Assembly (NCBI GenBank): GCA_913055605.1
Contig: CAJXKJ010000002.1
Span: 1-64,000 of the forward strand
Reading direction: 5' to 3'
DNA from: an uncultured Euryhalocaulis sp.
Lineage (GTDB): Bacteria > Pseudomonadota > Alphaproteobacteria > Caulobacterales > Maricaulaceae
Length of the DNA: 64,000 nt
The stretch's first letter is position 1, and every line of letters begins with the position of its first letter. The position numbers were made by a program, and so were the translations under genes. Below are positions 45,833 to 54,956 of this stretch, piece after piece. The notes under the pieces are model-generated. The model made no database searches and was not told where the DNA came from. It saw nothing but the letters and a program-made list of their open reading frames with translations.

Positions 45833-46054
45833 AAAAGCGCCCACCCCGACCAGGAACTGGACCAACACAAACGTACACGCCAAACCGAACATCGTCCCGA
45901 AAGACAGACTAACCCGGATTCGACCGCCATCGGTTTGAAGAGGAACGTACTTGGCGCTCCAATCCTTGCGGACGATAACCACGCGCTGCGGCTCTTCCTC
46001 GCCTGTTTTGCCGTGCTGCGTTCCGCCCTGAGCAGCAACACCTTCATCTACCAT
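45788..46054 (-). CDS. Small single-pass membrane protein, AT-richer than neighbours
   Basis: An 88-residue protein with a polar N-terminal half (VVIVRKDWSAKYVPLQTDGG) and one C-terminal transmembrane helix (FGLACTFVLVQFLVGVGAFLL). GGAGGGG precedes the ATG at 46054. Codon third positions are much less G/C than in flanking genes. No family recognised. It overlaps hpaR by 45 bases on the opposite strand, so the annotated ends deserve caution. Confidence 0.55.
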   Translation of the reverse strand: MVDEGVAAQGGTQHGKTGEEEPQRVVIVRKDWSAKYVPLQTDGGRIRVSLSFGTMFGLACTFVLVQFLVGVGAFLLFGSMVMSLGSGY

Positions 46055-46125
46055 CTTAGCCCCTCCCCCAAAGGTTGAGAGGAAAGACCTACCACAACCG
46101 GTAGCCCGTTTATATTGGGATTGGG

Positions 46126-47697
46126 CTAGACCGCCTCGTCCCAGCCCGGGATCAGGCTGGAATCCGCCCACCAGCCATGCACCTGGCCCATGATGCGATA
46201 GGGCAGGATCACGCGCGCGATCCGCTCCATGCTGTCGGTGTCCACCAGGATCACCTCGGAATGGCCCTCGGCCGGCCGGTCGTTCACGCCCACCAGATAG
46301 CCGTCCATCTCCGCGGCGCCCTCGCGGCGCGGGATGAAGCTCATCTCCTGCAGCGACGTGCCCTCATCCGGCGAATAGGTCTTGGTCTGGCCGGTCTCCC
46401 AGTCATAGATCGTCCAGCCGGACGGACCGTTGGCGTTGCGCGAGCCCATCACGCCGAACCGGTACGGCACGGTGTTATAGCGGTCGTCCTGCCGCGGCAG
46501 CGCGCCGGTGAAGCCGGGGAAATGCTGCGTCATGTCGTACATGCGCGGCGTGCGGTTCGACGTGTCGACGGAGATGCGGGTGATCTTGCCCGCCGCCTTG
46601 GCGGGGTCCCATTGCTCGCCGTTCTTCATCGGGAAGAACGGGAACTGGTTCGATTCCCCCATGTCCTGGTCGTAATAGAACATGTCGCCGTCGCTGAACG
46701 CGCCCATCGTATGGGTCGCCATGCCCAGCGGGCCCTGCAGCCATTGCATGTCCGACCCGTCGCCGCCCCGGCGCATCACGCCGACATAGGTGGGCAGGCT
46801 GGAGTCGAAGCTGAAATGCACGCCGCCGGCGCGCATCTGCGCCTCGTCGGTGACCAGCGGGCACAGATAGAAGGCGATGTGGTTCTCGGTCGCCGCGAAG
46901 TCGTGGATCATCGCGACATAGGGTGCATTGACCCAGGCGTCCCAGATGATCCTGCCGCTGGTGTCGGCCTCATAGACATAGATGTCCGTCGTGCCGATGC
47001 CCTTCGCCTCGTAGCCATAGCCGATCATGTTGCCGGTATGGGAATCGATCTTCGGGTGGGCGGTATGGGCGACCGCTTTGTAGTCGCCGCCGAACAGATA
47101 GTAATTGTCCAGCGTCTCCAGCGTCAGGGGGTCCATCGCCACCATCGGGCTGTCTTCCTTCAGCGCGAACAGCTTGCCGTGGTGCACCACGATCTGGGTG
47201 TTCGCGGTGCCCAGGCTGACGCCCTCCGCCCGCGGATCGACGGTGTAGGGATTGCGGTACATGCCGAACAGCGCCTCGCGCGCCTCGGCCTGCGCCAGAT
47301 AGCGCTGGGTGCGCGGATAGCGGCTCTTGAAGTCGACATGGCCGTTCCGGAAATAGAAGGCCGCCACATGGCCCTCGCCGTCAAAGGCGATGTTCTCCGG
47401 GAAACGGAACGGATATTGCGGGTCCGGCCCGACGCGATAGAAGACGCCGGAAATATCCTCCGGGATTTTTCCCTCGACCTCGCAGTCGCGCAGATCGACC
47501 TCGGTGCGGAAATGATTGCCGCCGTCGGTGAAATCGGTCGGCGTGGTCTGGGGCGGGCGCGGCGCGCCGCCCGGCGGGCCGAACTGGGCCCGCGCCGGCA
47601 GCGCGGCGGCCGCGGCCAGGCCCATTCCGGCGGCCCCGCCGCCCAGTCCCTTCAACAGATTCCGGCGGCTGACGCCGGCTGCGTCCTTCTTGGTCAT
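46126..47697 (-). CDS. Tat-exported carotenoid/stilbene oxygenase (RPE65 family), copy 2
   Basis: A 523-residue member of the carotenoid-cleavage oxygenase superfamily. A twin-arginine signal (SRRNLLKGLGG) precedes the domain. Fe(II) would be held by four His; candidates are in TAHPKIDSHTG, MIHDFAAT, ATHTMGA and QVHGWWAD. The family includes carotenoid, lignostilbene and isoeugenol cleavers; the substrate here is open. It is highly similar to the next upstream gene, 40 bases away. GGGGAGG supports the ATG at 47697. Confidence 0.88.
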   Translation of the reverse strand: MTKKDAAGVSRRNLLKGLGGGAAGMGLAAAAALPARAQFGPPGGAPRPPQTTPTDFTDGGNHFRTEVDLRDCEVEGKIPEDISGVFYRVGPDPQYPFRFPENIAFDGEGHVAAFYFRNGHVDFKSRYPRTQRYLAQAEAREALFGMYRNPYTVDPRAEGVSLGTANTQIVVHHGKLFALKEDSPMVAMDPLTLETLDNYYLFGGDYKAVAHTAHPKIDSHTGNMIGYGYEAKGIGTTDIYVYEADTSGRIIWDAWVNAPYVAMIHDFAATENHIAFYLCPLVTDEAQMRAGGVHFSFDSSLPTYVGVMRRGGDGSDMQWLQGPLGMATHTMGAFSDGDMFYYDQDMGESNQFPFFPMKNGEQWDPAKAAGKITRISVDTSNRTPRMYDMTQHFPGFTGALPRQDDRYNTVPYRFGVMGSRNANGPSGWTIYDWETGQTKTYSPDEGTSLQEMSFIPRREGAAEMDGYLVGVNDRPAEGHSEVILVDTDSMERIARVILPYRIMGQVHGWWADSSLIPGWDEAV

Positions 47698-47737
47698 CGC
47701 GTCCTCCCCACGCTTTTGTTGCGGGGAGGATACGCGA

Positions 47738-49354
47738 TCAGACCGCGTCGTCCCAGCCGGGGATTTCACTGGCCGGCGTCCACCATCCGTGGATCTGGCC
47801 GAACACCCGATAGGGCAGCTTCACCCGGGCGATCGGCCCGTCCTCCAGCCCGGCGGTGTCGAACAGCAGCAGCTCGGACGTGTTGGACAGCGGGTTGTGC
47901 GCCACCCCGGTCAGATAGCCGTCGCCTTCCGGCGCGTCGGCGCTCCTCGGGATGAACGTCATCTCGTCCACCGTCGTTTCGGGGCCGGAGAACGCGTAGC
48001 GCAGCGACCGGTCGGCATGGTCGAACATGACCCAGGAATTGCGCGGCGGCGCCCCGCGGGCCAGCCGCTCGTCCACCTTCTCGGTCGGGTGCGTGCCAGG
48101 CATGAAGCCATAGCGGTATTGCAGCGTCTGATACCGGTCGTCCTGGCGCGGCAGATAGCCGGCGAAGTCCGGATACATTGTCTCGATATCGTAGGGCCGC
48201 GGCTCCTTGTTGGAGAAGTCGACCGTCATGCGGGAGACATAGCCGCCCGCGGTGATCGGATTGAACGCCTCCCCGTTCACGTTCGGGAAGAACGGGAACT
48301 GGTTCGACGTGCCCATATCCATGTCGAAGTAGAATTTGTCGCCGTCGGACCACGCGCCCATCGTGTGGGTCGACATCCGCTCCGGCCCCTTCAGCCACAT
48401 CAGGTCGGAGCCGTCGCCGCCGCGCCGCATCACGCCCAGATAGGACGGCAGGCTGGAATCGTAGCTGAAATGCACGCCGCCGGCGCGCATCTGCGCCATG
48501 TCCACCTGCATCGGGATGACGAAGAAGCCGATATGGCTCTGCGTCACCGCGAAGTCGTGGATCATGCAGGCATAGGGCACCTTCACCCAGGCTTCCCAGG
48601 TGATCTGGCCCTGCGGATTGACCGAATAGACATACAGATCGTCGGTGCCGATGCCCTTGGCCTCGTAGCCGAAGCTGATCATCTCCCCGGTCACCGGGTC
48701 GATCTTCGGGTGGGCGCTGGACGCCATGGCCGGATACTGCTCCCGGTCATAGGCGTACATATTGTCGGTGGTCTCCAGCGTCAGCGGGTCCATCGCCACC
48801 GGCGGGCTGTCCTCCTTCAGCGCGAACAGCTTGCCGTGGTGCACGATGATATTGGTGTTCGCCGTGCCCTGGCTGACCCCTTCCACGCGCGGATCGTTGG
48901 TCAGCGGATTGCGGTACATGCCGAACAGCGCCTCGCGCGCCTCGGCCTGCGCCAGATAGCGCTGGGTCTTCGGGTATTTGCTGACGAAGTCGACATGGCC
49001 GTTCCGGAAGAAGAACGCGCCGACATGGCCCTCCCCGTCGAAGGCGATGTTTTCGGGGAAGCGGAACGGATATTGCGGGTCCGGCCCGACGCGATAGAAG
49101 GCGCCCGCCAGATCCTCAGGGATCGTCCCTTCGACCTCGCAGTCGCGCAGATTGCTTTCGGAGCGGAAATGCACGCCGCCGTCGGTGAAATCGGTCGGCG
49201 TGGTCTGGGGCGGCCGTTGCGCCATGCCGGGCGCCTGGGCCTGCGCGGCCCCGCCCGCGGCGGCGGCCAGCCCGCCCAGCCCCGCGGCGCCCGCGCCGGT
49301 CAGGACCGAACGGCGGCTGATGCCCGCACCGGAATCGTTCGTCTTGTCGCTCAT
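47738..49354 (-). CDS. Tat-exported carotenoid/stilbene oxygenase (RPE65 family), copy 1
   Basis: A 538-residue paralogue of the following gene. Both share long stretches such as RVGPDPQYPFRFPENIAFDG and the AMIHDF/CMIHDF region. Tat signal SRRSVLTGAG. His candidates match copy 2 (SSAHPKIDPVTG, MIHDFAVT, STHTMGA, QIHGWW). The exported location contrasts with cytosolic lignostilbene dioxygenases. GGGAGG precedes the ATG at 49354 by five or six bases, and a promoter candidate lies upstream. Confidence 0.88.
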   Translation of the reverse strand: MSDKTNDSGAGISRRSVLTGAGAAGLGGLAAAAGGAAQAQAPGMAQRPPQTTPTDFTDGGVHFRSESNLRDCEVEGTIPEDLAGAFYRVGPDPQYPFRFPENIAFDGEGHVGAFFFRNGHVDFVSKYPKTQRYLAQAEAREALFGMYRNPLTNDPRVEGVSQGTANTNIIVHHGKLFALKEDSPPVAMDPLTLETTDNMYAYDREQYPAMASSAHPKIDPVTGEMISFGYEAKGIGTDDLYVYSVNPQGQITWEAWVKVPYACMIHDFAVTQSHIGFFVIPMQVDMAQMRAGGVHFSYDSSLPSYLGVMRRGGDGSDLMWLKGPERMSTHTMGAWSDGDKFYFDMDMGTSNQFPFFPNVNGEAFNPITAGGYVSRMTVDFSNKEPRPYDIETMYPDFAGYLPRQDDRYQTLQYRYGFMPGTHPTEKVDERLARGAPPRNSWVMFDHADRSLRYAFSGPETTVDEMTFIPRSADAPEGDGYLTGVAHNPLSNTSELLLFDTAGLEDGPIARVKLPYRVFGQIHGWWTPASEIPGWDDAV

Positions 49355-49472
49355 ACTGTCCTCCCTGGGCGTTTCGCCCGTTCCGGCCGGTCTTCGCGGC
49401 GTGTCCCGCCGCCGGCCTGCGGACCGCCGCGCTCCCCCTGCGCCCCTGCGGTCCGTCAGTGACTTCTGCTCA

Positions 49473-49501
49473 ATTTTGACCGCCCCGGCCCGCCGGAACA
49501 A
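49473..49501 (-). promoter_or_regulatory. Candidate promoter for the two RPE65-family genes
   Basis: On the minus strand TTGTTC (49501-49496) and CAAAAT (49478-49473) are separated by 17 bases, in the 224-base gap between the ankyrin gene and the first oxygenase. The rest of the gap is GC-rich with no other clear signal. Confidence 0.4.
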
Positions 49502-49578
49502 GCAGACAGACCAGCAGCTTAACGGGACGAAACGCCGCAGCGCCGCCCGGTCGACGCCGCCTGTTCAGCAGCGTCCGG

Positions 49579-51090
49579 TCAGGACGGCTCGGCCTCGCCC
49601 GCATCCAGCGACGCGGTGTCCCCGGCGATCAGACGCTCCAGCAGCGCGGCGATCTCCGGCTGCGGCTCGGCGGGCGCCTGGAAGCGGCCGCGCTCCACAT
49701 CGCCCAGCGCGATCTGCAGCGGCGTCACGCCGCGATTGTTCTCCACGCTCAGGTCCGCGCCCAGTTCGGCCAGAACCGCGATGATGTCGCCCCAGCCTTT
49801 CTGGACCGCGGCGTGCACCGCGGTGTCGCCGTCCTCGCTGCGCGCGTTCACGTCCGCGCCCGCTTCGGCCAGGATGCGGATCGACTCCACGCCCTGTTCC
49901 TCGGTCTTGTAGCGCCCGCGCGTCGGGTTGGCGCCATGGCCCATGCCCGCGGCGGTCATCAGCGGGGTGACGCCCGTGGCCGTCGGCAGGTCGACCAGCG
50001 TGCGCGGGTCGGACAGCAGCAGGCGGATCGCGTCATTGTCGCCCGCCTTGGCGGCGCGCAGCAGCGGCGTCGCCCCGGTGGACAGCACATTATCGCCGCC
50101 CCGGTCCTGGATGACGTTGCGATAGGGCGGGCGCACCTTCAGCTGCAGGTTCGGGTTCGCGCCCCGGTCCAGCAGCATCTGCGCGACATCCAGCGGGCGC
50201 AGCGTATCCATGGACGGAATGTCCGGCCGCCCGCCGGCCGGGGTCGTGTTCACGTCGACCGCCATATAGAGCGGGTGCTGGCCGTACAGATCCCATTTAT
50301 CCAGATCGGCGCCGCCTTCGATCAGGGCGGCGGCGGCGTCCTGGTGCATGTTCATCAGCGCCAGGACCAGCGGCGTGGCGCGGTCGCCATCGGCCTTGTC
50401 CGGATCGGCGCCTCCTTCGAGCAGCCGGCGCACGCATTCGGTGCAGCCCTCGCGCGCGGCGTACAGCAGCGGCGTCAGCCCGCCCCGGTCCATGTCCTTC
50501 GGCCGCGGTTCGGAGGTGATGCGCCGCCCCCAGTCGCGCACGAAAGCCTGCGCATCCGGGTCGGCCCCGCCGTCCAGCAGCACGTCGATCATGTCCGGGT
50601 GATGGCGCGCGGCGGCCCACATCAGGGCGGTCTGGCCGCTCCACTGCTCCACGGCGTTCGGATCGGCCCCGGCCTCCAGCAGCAGGCGCGCGCCCTCCGC
50701 CGCGCCGGTGCGCGCGATCTGCATCAGCGGCGTCTGGCCTTCGGCGTTGGAAACGTTCGGATCGGCGCCGGCGTCCAGCAGCAATTCGATGATGTCTGCG
50801 TCGCCATTATTGGCCGCCTCGCCCAGCGCGCTGGCGCCGTAGGCGTTCACCGCGTTCGGGTCGGCCTGGCGGCGCAGCAGGGCCTTCACCAGGTCGGCGT
50901 CGCCGTGATAGGCCGCCCACATCAGCGCCGTGGTGCCGTCGGCCTGCGCCGCGTTCACGTCGCCGCGCCCGCGGATCAGGTCCTGCGCGGCGGCGAAATC
51001 CTCCGACGCCACGGCGTCGGCGATGTCAGCCTGCGCCAGCGCCGGAAGCGGCGCCAGCAGCAGCGCGGCGCTGGCGAGCCAGACCTTCAT
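49579..51090 (-). CDS. Exported ankyrin-repeat protein, cassette 2
   Basis: A 503-residue protein with a Sec signal (cleavage near PALAQA) followed by about eleven ankyrin-like repeats (GTTALMWAAYHGDADLVKAL, GQTPLMQIARTGAAEGARLL and so on). A conserved CxxC (GCTEC) lies in the middle repeat region, and a non-repeat insert (TTPAGGRPDIPSMD) is shared with the cassette 1 paralogue. Periplasmic ankyrin proteins act as protein-binding scaffolds in other systems, such as AnkB with catalase. It starts two bases after the DUF1552 stop. Confidence 0.88.
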   Translation of the reverse strand: MKVWLASAALLLAPLPALAQADIADAVASEDFAAAQDLIRGRGDVNAAQADGTTALMWAAYHGDADLVKALLRRQADPNAVNAYGASALGEAANNGDADIIELLLDAGADPNVSNAEGQTPLMQIARTGAAEGARLLLEAGADPNAVEQWSGQTALMWAAARHHPDMIDVLLDGGADPDAQAFVRDWGRRITSEPRPKDMDRGGLTPLLYAAREGCTECVRRLLEGGADPDKADGDRATPLVLALMNMHQDAAAALIEGGADLDKWDLYGQHPLYMAVDVNTTPAGGRPDIPSMDTLRPLDVAQMLLDRGANPNLQLKVRPPYRNVIQDRGGDNVLSTGATPLLRAAKAGDNDAIRLLLSDPRTLVDLPTATGVTPLMTAAGMGHGANPTRGRYKTEEQGVESIRILAEAGADVNARSEDGDTAVHAAVQKGWGDIIAVLAELGADLSVENNRGVTPLQIALGDVERGRFQAPAEPQPEIAALLERLIAGDTASLDAGEAEPS

Positions 51091-51092
51091 GC

Positions 51093-52394
51093 TCAGATCT
51101 CCGTCAGTTCCTGCGTGCCGTCGTCGCCGTGGCTTTCCACCTCGGCGCCCGCCCGGCGCAGCAGCGTCAGGATCAGGTCGGCGTGCGGGGTGTCCTGCTC
51201 ATAGGCGACGTGCTGGCCGCCCTTGATGGCGCCGCAGGCCTTGCCCAGCACCGCCGCCGGCAGCGGATCGTTATTGTGCAGGTCGGAGTTCGACATGTTC
51301 GACCCGTACAGGATCATCGACTGGTCCAGCAGGTTGCCTTCGCCGTCCGGCGTGGATTTCAGCGTGTCGATGAACTTGGCGAAATGCTCGTTATGGAAGG
51401 TCTGCACCCGCGACAGGCGCTCCTGCTTGGCCGGATCGTTCTGGTGGTGCGACAGCGGGTGGAAGGCGTCCGACACGTTCAGGTTCGGATAGGACCGCAT
51501 GCTGACTTCCTTGGCGACCATGAAGCTCTGCACGCGCGTCAGGTCCGCCTGCCAGGCCAGCGCCATCAGCTGGTACATCAGGGCCAGGTGCTCGTCGAAA
51601 TCGGCCGGCACGCCGACCGGCGCGTCCGGCAGGTCCATCGCCGACATGTCCTGGTCGGCCATTTTCTGCATGCGGCGCTCGATCTCGCGCACCGAGTCCA
51701 GATAGTCGGCCACGCGCGCCCGGTCCGCCGCGCCCAGATCCGCGCGCAGGCTGGCGGCCTCCGCCGACACCGCGTCCAGGATGGACCCGGTCTCGCGCGC
51801 GATCGCCTCGCGCTCCTCGGCCGTGTCGCCCTGTCCGAACAATTGATAGAAGACCTTGCGCGGATTGTACTCCATCGGCAGCGGCTGCGTGGCCGTGCGG
51901 TAGGAGATCGTGTTGCCGTAATTGCAGCCGAAGGTCGCGTCGCAATTCTTCCCGATCTCGGTCGCCAGCTCCAGCGAGGGCAGCGGCGTGTCCTGGCCGA
52001 TCGCCTCGGCCAGGATCTGGTCGGCGCTCTTGCCCCCGCCCTTGCTCGGATGGACGCAGGGCAGCCATGTGCCCGCCATGATGGCGTGCGGCGCCGGGCT
52101 TTCGCCGGCCTTGTTCCGCAGGCCGCTGACGATGGTCATGTAGTCGCGGTGCGGCTCCATCGCGGCCAGGTTCGACTTCATCGTATAGGCCGCGCCGGTC
52201 TCGTCCGGCGTCCAGCGGTCCATCAGCTGGCCGTGCGGGAAATAGATGAAGGCGGCGCGCATCTTCGGCGCGGCGGCGGTCTGGGCCAGCGCCGTGGAGG
52301 CCGGCGCCATCGCATCCAGCAGCGGCAGCGCGATCGCGGCGCCCGCGCCGCGCAGGATCGTGCGGCGGGACAGATGCAGCTTGCGGACATTCAT
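51093..52394 (-). CDS. DUF1552 (HXXSHH) Tat protein, cassette 2
   Basis: A 433-residue protein of the DUF1552 family (HXXSHH). Twin-arginine signal SRRTILRGAGA near 9-19; the family motif HPLSHH is at 312-317, and a conserved C-x5-C pair is at 151-157. Related DUF1501 proteins resemble alkaline-phosphatase/sulfatase folds, so metal-dependent hydrolysis is one idea; there is no demonstrated activity. DUF1552 genes usually sit beside DUF1592 genes, as here. Confidence 0.88.
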   Translation of the reverse strand: MNVRKLHLSRRTILRGAGAAIALPLLDAMAPASTALAQTAAAPKMRAAFIYFPHGQLMDRWTPDETGAAYTMKSNLAAMEPHRDYMTIVSGLRNKAGESPAPHAIMAGTWLPCVHPSKGGGKSADQILAEAIGQDTPLPSLELATEIGKNCDATFGCNYGNTISYRTATQPLPMEYNPRKVFYQLFGQGDTAEEREAIARETGSILDAVSAEAASLRADLGAADRARVADYLDSVREIERRMQKMADQDMSAMDLPDAPVGVPADFDEHLALMYQLMALAWQADLTRVQSFMVAKEVSMRSYPNLNVSDAFHPLSHHQNDPAKQERLSRVQTFHNEHFAKFIDTLKSTPDGEGNLLDQSMILYGSNMSNSDLHNNDPLPAAVLGKACGAIKGGQHVAYEQDTPHADLILTLLRRAGAEVESHGDDGTQELTEI

Positions 52395-52417
52395 CGGACT
52401 ACCTCCTCGGGCCCCGC

Positions 52418-54937
52418 TCAGCGCAGGGCCGCCTCCTCGTATTCGCCGGTGTCTTCTTCCTGTCCCGCGGCCTCCGGCGCCGTCGCCTTGCGGAACTGGT
52501 CGCTGTTCACAATGCCGAGCACGATGGAAGAGAAGCGGTAATCGTCCGCTTCCGCCTGCTCCACGATGGCCCGCACCGTCGGCATGTCATGGTATTCGAC
52601 CGGCCGGCCCAGCGCGAACAGCATCAGCTTGTGCGTCAGGTTCTGCACGAACTGGTCCGGGCGGCGCAGCAGCGCGGCGCGCAGATCGTCCGGCCCGCTG
52701 ACCGGCGTGCCGTCCGGCAGCGTGCCGGAGGAATCGATGGCCTCGCCCGCGAAGCGGTCGACCTCGCGCCACATGCCGACCGCGTCGAAATTCTCCAGCG
52801 CGAAGCCCAGCGGATCCATCAGCGCGTGACAGCTGTAACAGCTGGTGGCCGCGGACCGGTGCATGATCAGGCGCTCGCGCACCGTCAGCGCCTTCTCGCC
52901 CGCGCCGATCTCCGGGAACGCCTCGACATTCGGCGGCGGGGCGGCCGGCGGCGTGCCCATCAGGTTTTCCAGGATATAGGCCCCGCGCAGCACCGGCGCG
53001 GTCCGGTTGGGATAGGAGGTCAGCATCAGGATCGCCGACTTGCCGAGCAGGCCCCAGCGCGCCGAATCCTCCAGCTCCACCCGGCGGAACTCGCCGCCCT
53101 TCACCGTGTCGATCCCGTACAGCAGGGCGAGCCGCTCGTTCAGGAAAGTGTAGTCGGCCCGCAGGAAATCGAGCGCGCTTTCGTCGTTGCGGATCACCGC
53201 GTCGGCGAACAGGGCGACCTCTTCCTCCATGTCGGCGCGCACGTCGCCGTCGAACGCCACCAGATCGCGGTGTTCGGCCACGTACGGAAAGATCGTCGGC
53301 TCCGGCACCACGTCGGCCAGTTTCGACAGATTCAGCCATTGATAGGAGAAATTGCGCGCCAGCGATTCCGCCTTCGGATCGGCCAGCATGCGGCGCACCT
53401 GCGCCTCCATCACCCGCGGCCGGCTCAGCTCGCCGCCCTCGGCCAGCGACAGCAGCTCGTCGTCCGGCAGCGTCGACCACAGGAAGAAGGACAGGCGGGA
53501 GGCCAGCTGCAGGTCGGTCAGCGCATAGATTTCGCCCGGCGCGGTTCCCTCCGGCGCCGGCTCGGCGCGGTACAGGAAATTCGGGCTGGCCAGGATTCGG
53601 GTCAGGCCGCTGCGCACACCCTCCTCGAACCCGCCAGCGGCGTGGCCGGCATTGTAGAACTCCATCAGTTCCGCCATGTCGGCCTCGGTCACCGGGCGGC
53701 GATAGGCGCGCCGGGCGATGCGCGACAGGATGTCCTGCGCGCAGTCGGCCTGTTCGGCCGCCGCGGCGTCCTCGCCGGGGTGGCAGGTGAAGACCGCCTG
53801 GCGGCTCGGCGTCTGGCTGAGCCCGGTCGGGTTGAACGGGCCGCGGATTTCCACCGACAGCACGCGCGGCAGGCGCTCCACGCCGCCGCCCAGCACCACC
53901 GAATCCAGCTGCGCTTCGGACTCGGCGAAACTGCGCTGGATGAAGGTCGCGCCGACCTTGTGCGGGCCGGCCGTCGCGGTGACCGGAATGTCCTTCAGGC
54001 GGGCGTTAATCGCTTCGACCGCGGGCGCCTGCACCTGGTCGATCTGCTTGTTGTCTTCCTCGCCGCCGATCGCGGTCTCGTAGACCTTCTCGCCGTCCAG
54101 CGTGACGATGAAAGTGTGCTCGAACTCGCTGCCCAGGAAATAGACATTGGTCCCGATCATGTCGGAGACATTGATCAGATAGTCGCCGTCGGCCGGGAAG
54201 AAATGCTCCACCACCATGCCGCCGCGCGTGCCCAGCGGCAGGCCCGGCACGTGGCTGGTCTGTTTGGAGTTCTCCATCGGGCCGGGTTGGTAGAACTCGC
54301 TGCCCGGGCGCGCCTCGGGGCTGCCCACGGCCTGGCGCGCGATGGTCTGCGCGGCGGTCAGATACTGGTCCAGGAATGACGGGCTGACCTGCAGCACCTC
54401 GGCCACATTGTCGAAGCCGTCATGCATGTTGTCCTGCGGCAGCAGGGCCTCGGGATCGACCTCCAGCGCCAGCAGGTCCTGGATCGCGTTCGCGTATTCC
54501 TTGCGGTTCAGCCGGTGCAGCGCGACGCGGCCCGGGTCGTCGTGCAGCGACCCGGCATGGTCCAGATAGTCCTCCATCCAGCCGACAAAACCATAAATCG
54601 CTTCCTCGGACGGATGGTTCTCGCCCGGCGGCGGCATCAGCCCGCCGCGCAGCTTCATCACCACCGTCTCCCAGGTCTCGGCGTCGTCCTCGACCATGTC
54701 CGGCGTCATGGTGTCGAAGGCCACGCCCCCGGCCCAGTCGGTGAAATTATGGCACTCGACGCAATGCTCGTTCAGGAACTCGAACTTCTCGTCGGCCTCG
54801 TCGAACCGCTCGAATGTCGCCGCGGCGCCGGCGTGCGCGTCCTCCGCTCCGTCCTGCGCGAATGCGGGCAGAGCCAGCGGCGCGCTCATCGCGGCGGCGA
54901 TGGCGAATGTTGCGGCGGATCGAACGGTACGCGTCAT
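52418..54937 (-). CDS. DUF1592-type di-haem exported protein, cassette 2
   Basis: An 839-residue protein with a Sec signal (cleavage near PAFAQD). Domain order follows the planctomycete-type architecture: N-terminal cytochrome-like region with CVECH at 59-63, DUF1587 (HRLNRKEYANAIQDLLAL), a jelly-roll-like insert, DUF1595, DUF1592, DUF1588 with a second haem motif CYSCH at 700-704, and DUF1585 at the C-terminus. Two c-type haems suggest periplasmic electron transfer or oxidation. Function undescribed. Confidence 0.9.
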   Translation of the reverse strand: MTRTVRSAATFAIAAAMSAPLALPAFAQDGAEDAHAGAAATFERFDEADEKFEFLNEHCVECHNFTDWAGGVAFDTMTPDMVEDDAETWETVVMKLRGGLMPPPGENHPSEEAIYGFVGWMEDYLDHAGSLHDDPGRVALHRLNRKEYANAIQDLLALEVDPEALLPQDNMHDGFDNVAEVLQVSPSFLDQYLTAAQTIARQAVGSPEARPGSEFYQPGPMENSKQTSHVPGLPLGTRGGMVVEHFFPADGDYLINVSDMIGTNVYFLGSEFEHTFIVTLDGEKVYETAIGGEEDNKQIDQVQAPAVEAINARLKDIPVTATAGPHKVGATFIQRSFAESEAQLDSVVLGGGVERLPRVLSVEIRGPFNPTGLSQTPSRQAVFTCHPGEDAAAAEQADCAQDILSRIARRAYRRPVTEADMAELMEFYNAGHAAGGFEEGVRSGLTRILASPNFLYRAEPAPEGTAPGEIYALTDLQLASRLSFFLWSTLPDDELLSLAEGGELSRPRVMEAQVRRMLADPKAESLARNFSYQWLNLSKLADVVPEPTIFPYVAEHRDLVAFDGDVRADMEEEVALFADAVIRNDESALDFLRADYTFLNERLALLYGIDTVKGGEFRRVELEDSARWGLLGKSAILMLTSYPNRTAPVLRGAYILENLMGTPPAAPPPNVEAFPEIGAGEKALTVRERLIMHRSAATSCYSCHALMDPLGFALENFDAVGMWREVDRFAGEAIDSSGTLPDGTPVSGPDDLRAALLRRPDQFVQNLTHKLMLFALGRPVEYHDMPTVRAIVEQAEADDYRFSSIVLGIVNSDQFRKATAPEAAGQEEDTGEYEEAALR

Positions 54938-54956
54938 GAATTCTGTCTCCGGCCCG

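Noticed and set aside
46177-49462. Long plus-strand frames opposite the RPE65-family genes
   Set aside because: Similar His/Arg/Val-rich repeats arise twice because the underlying genes are paralogous; no coding signal of their own.
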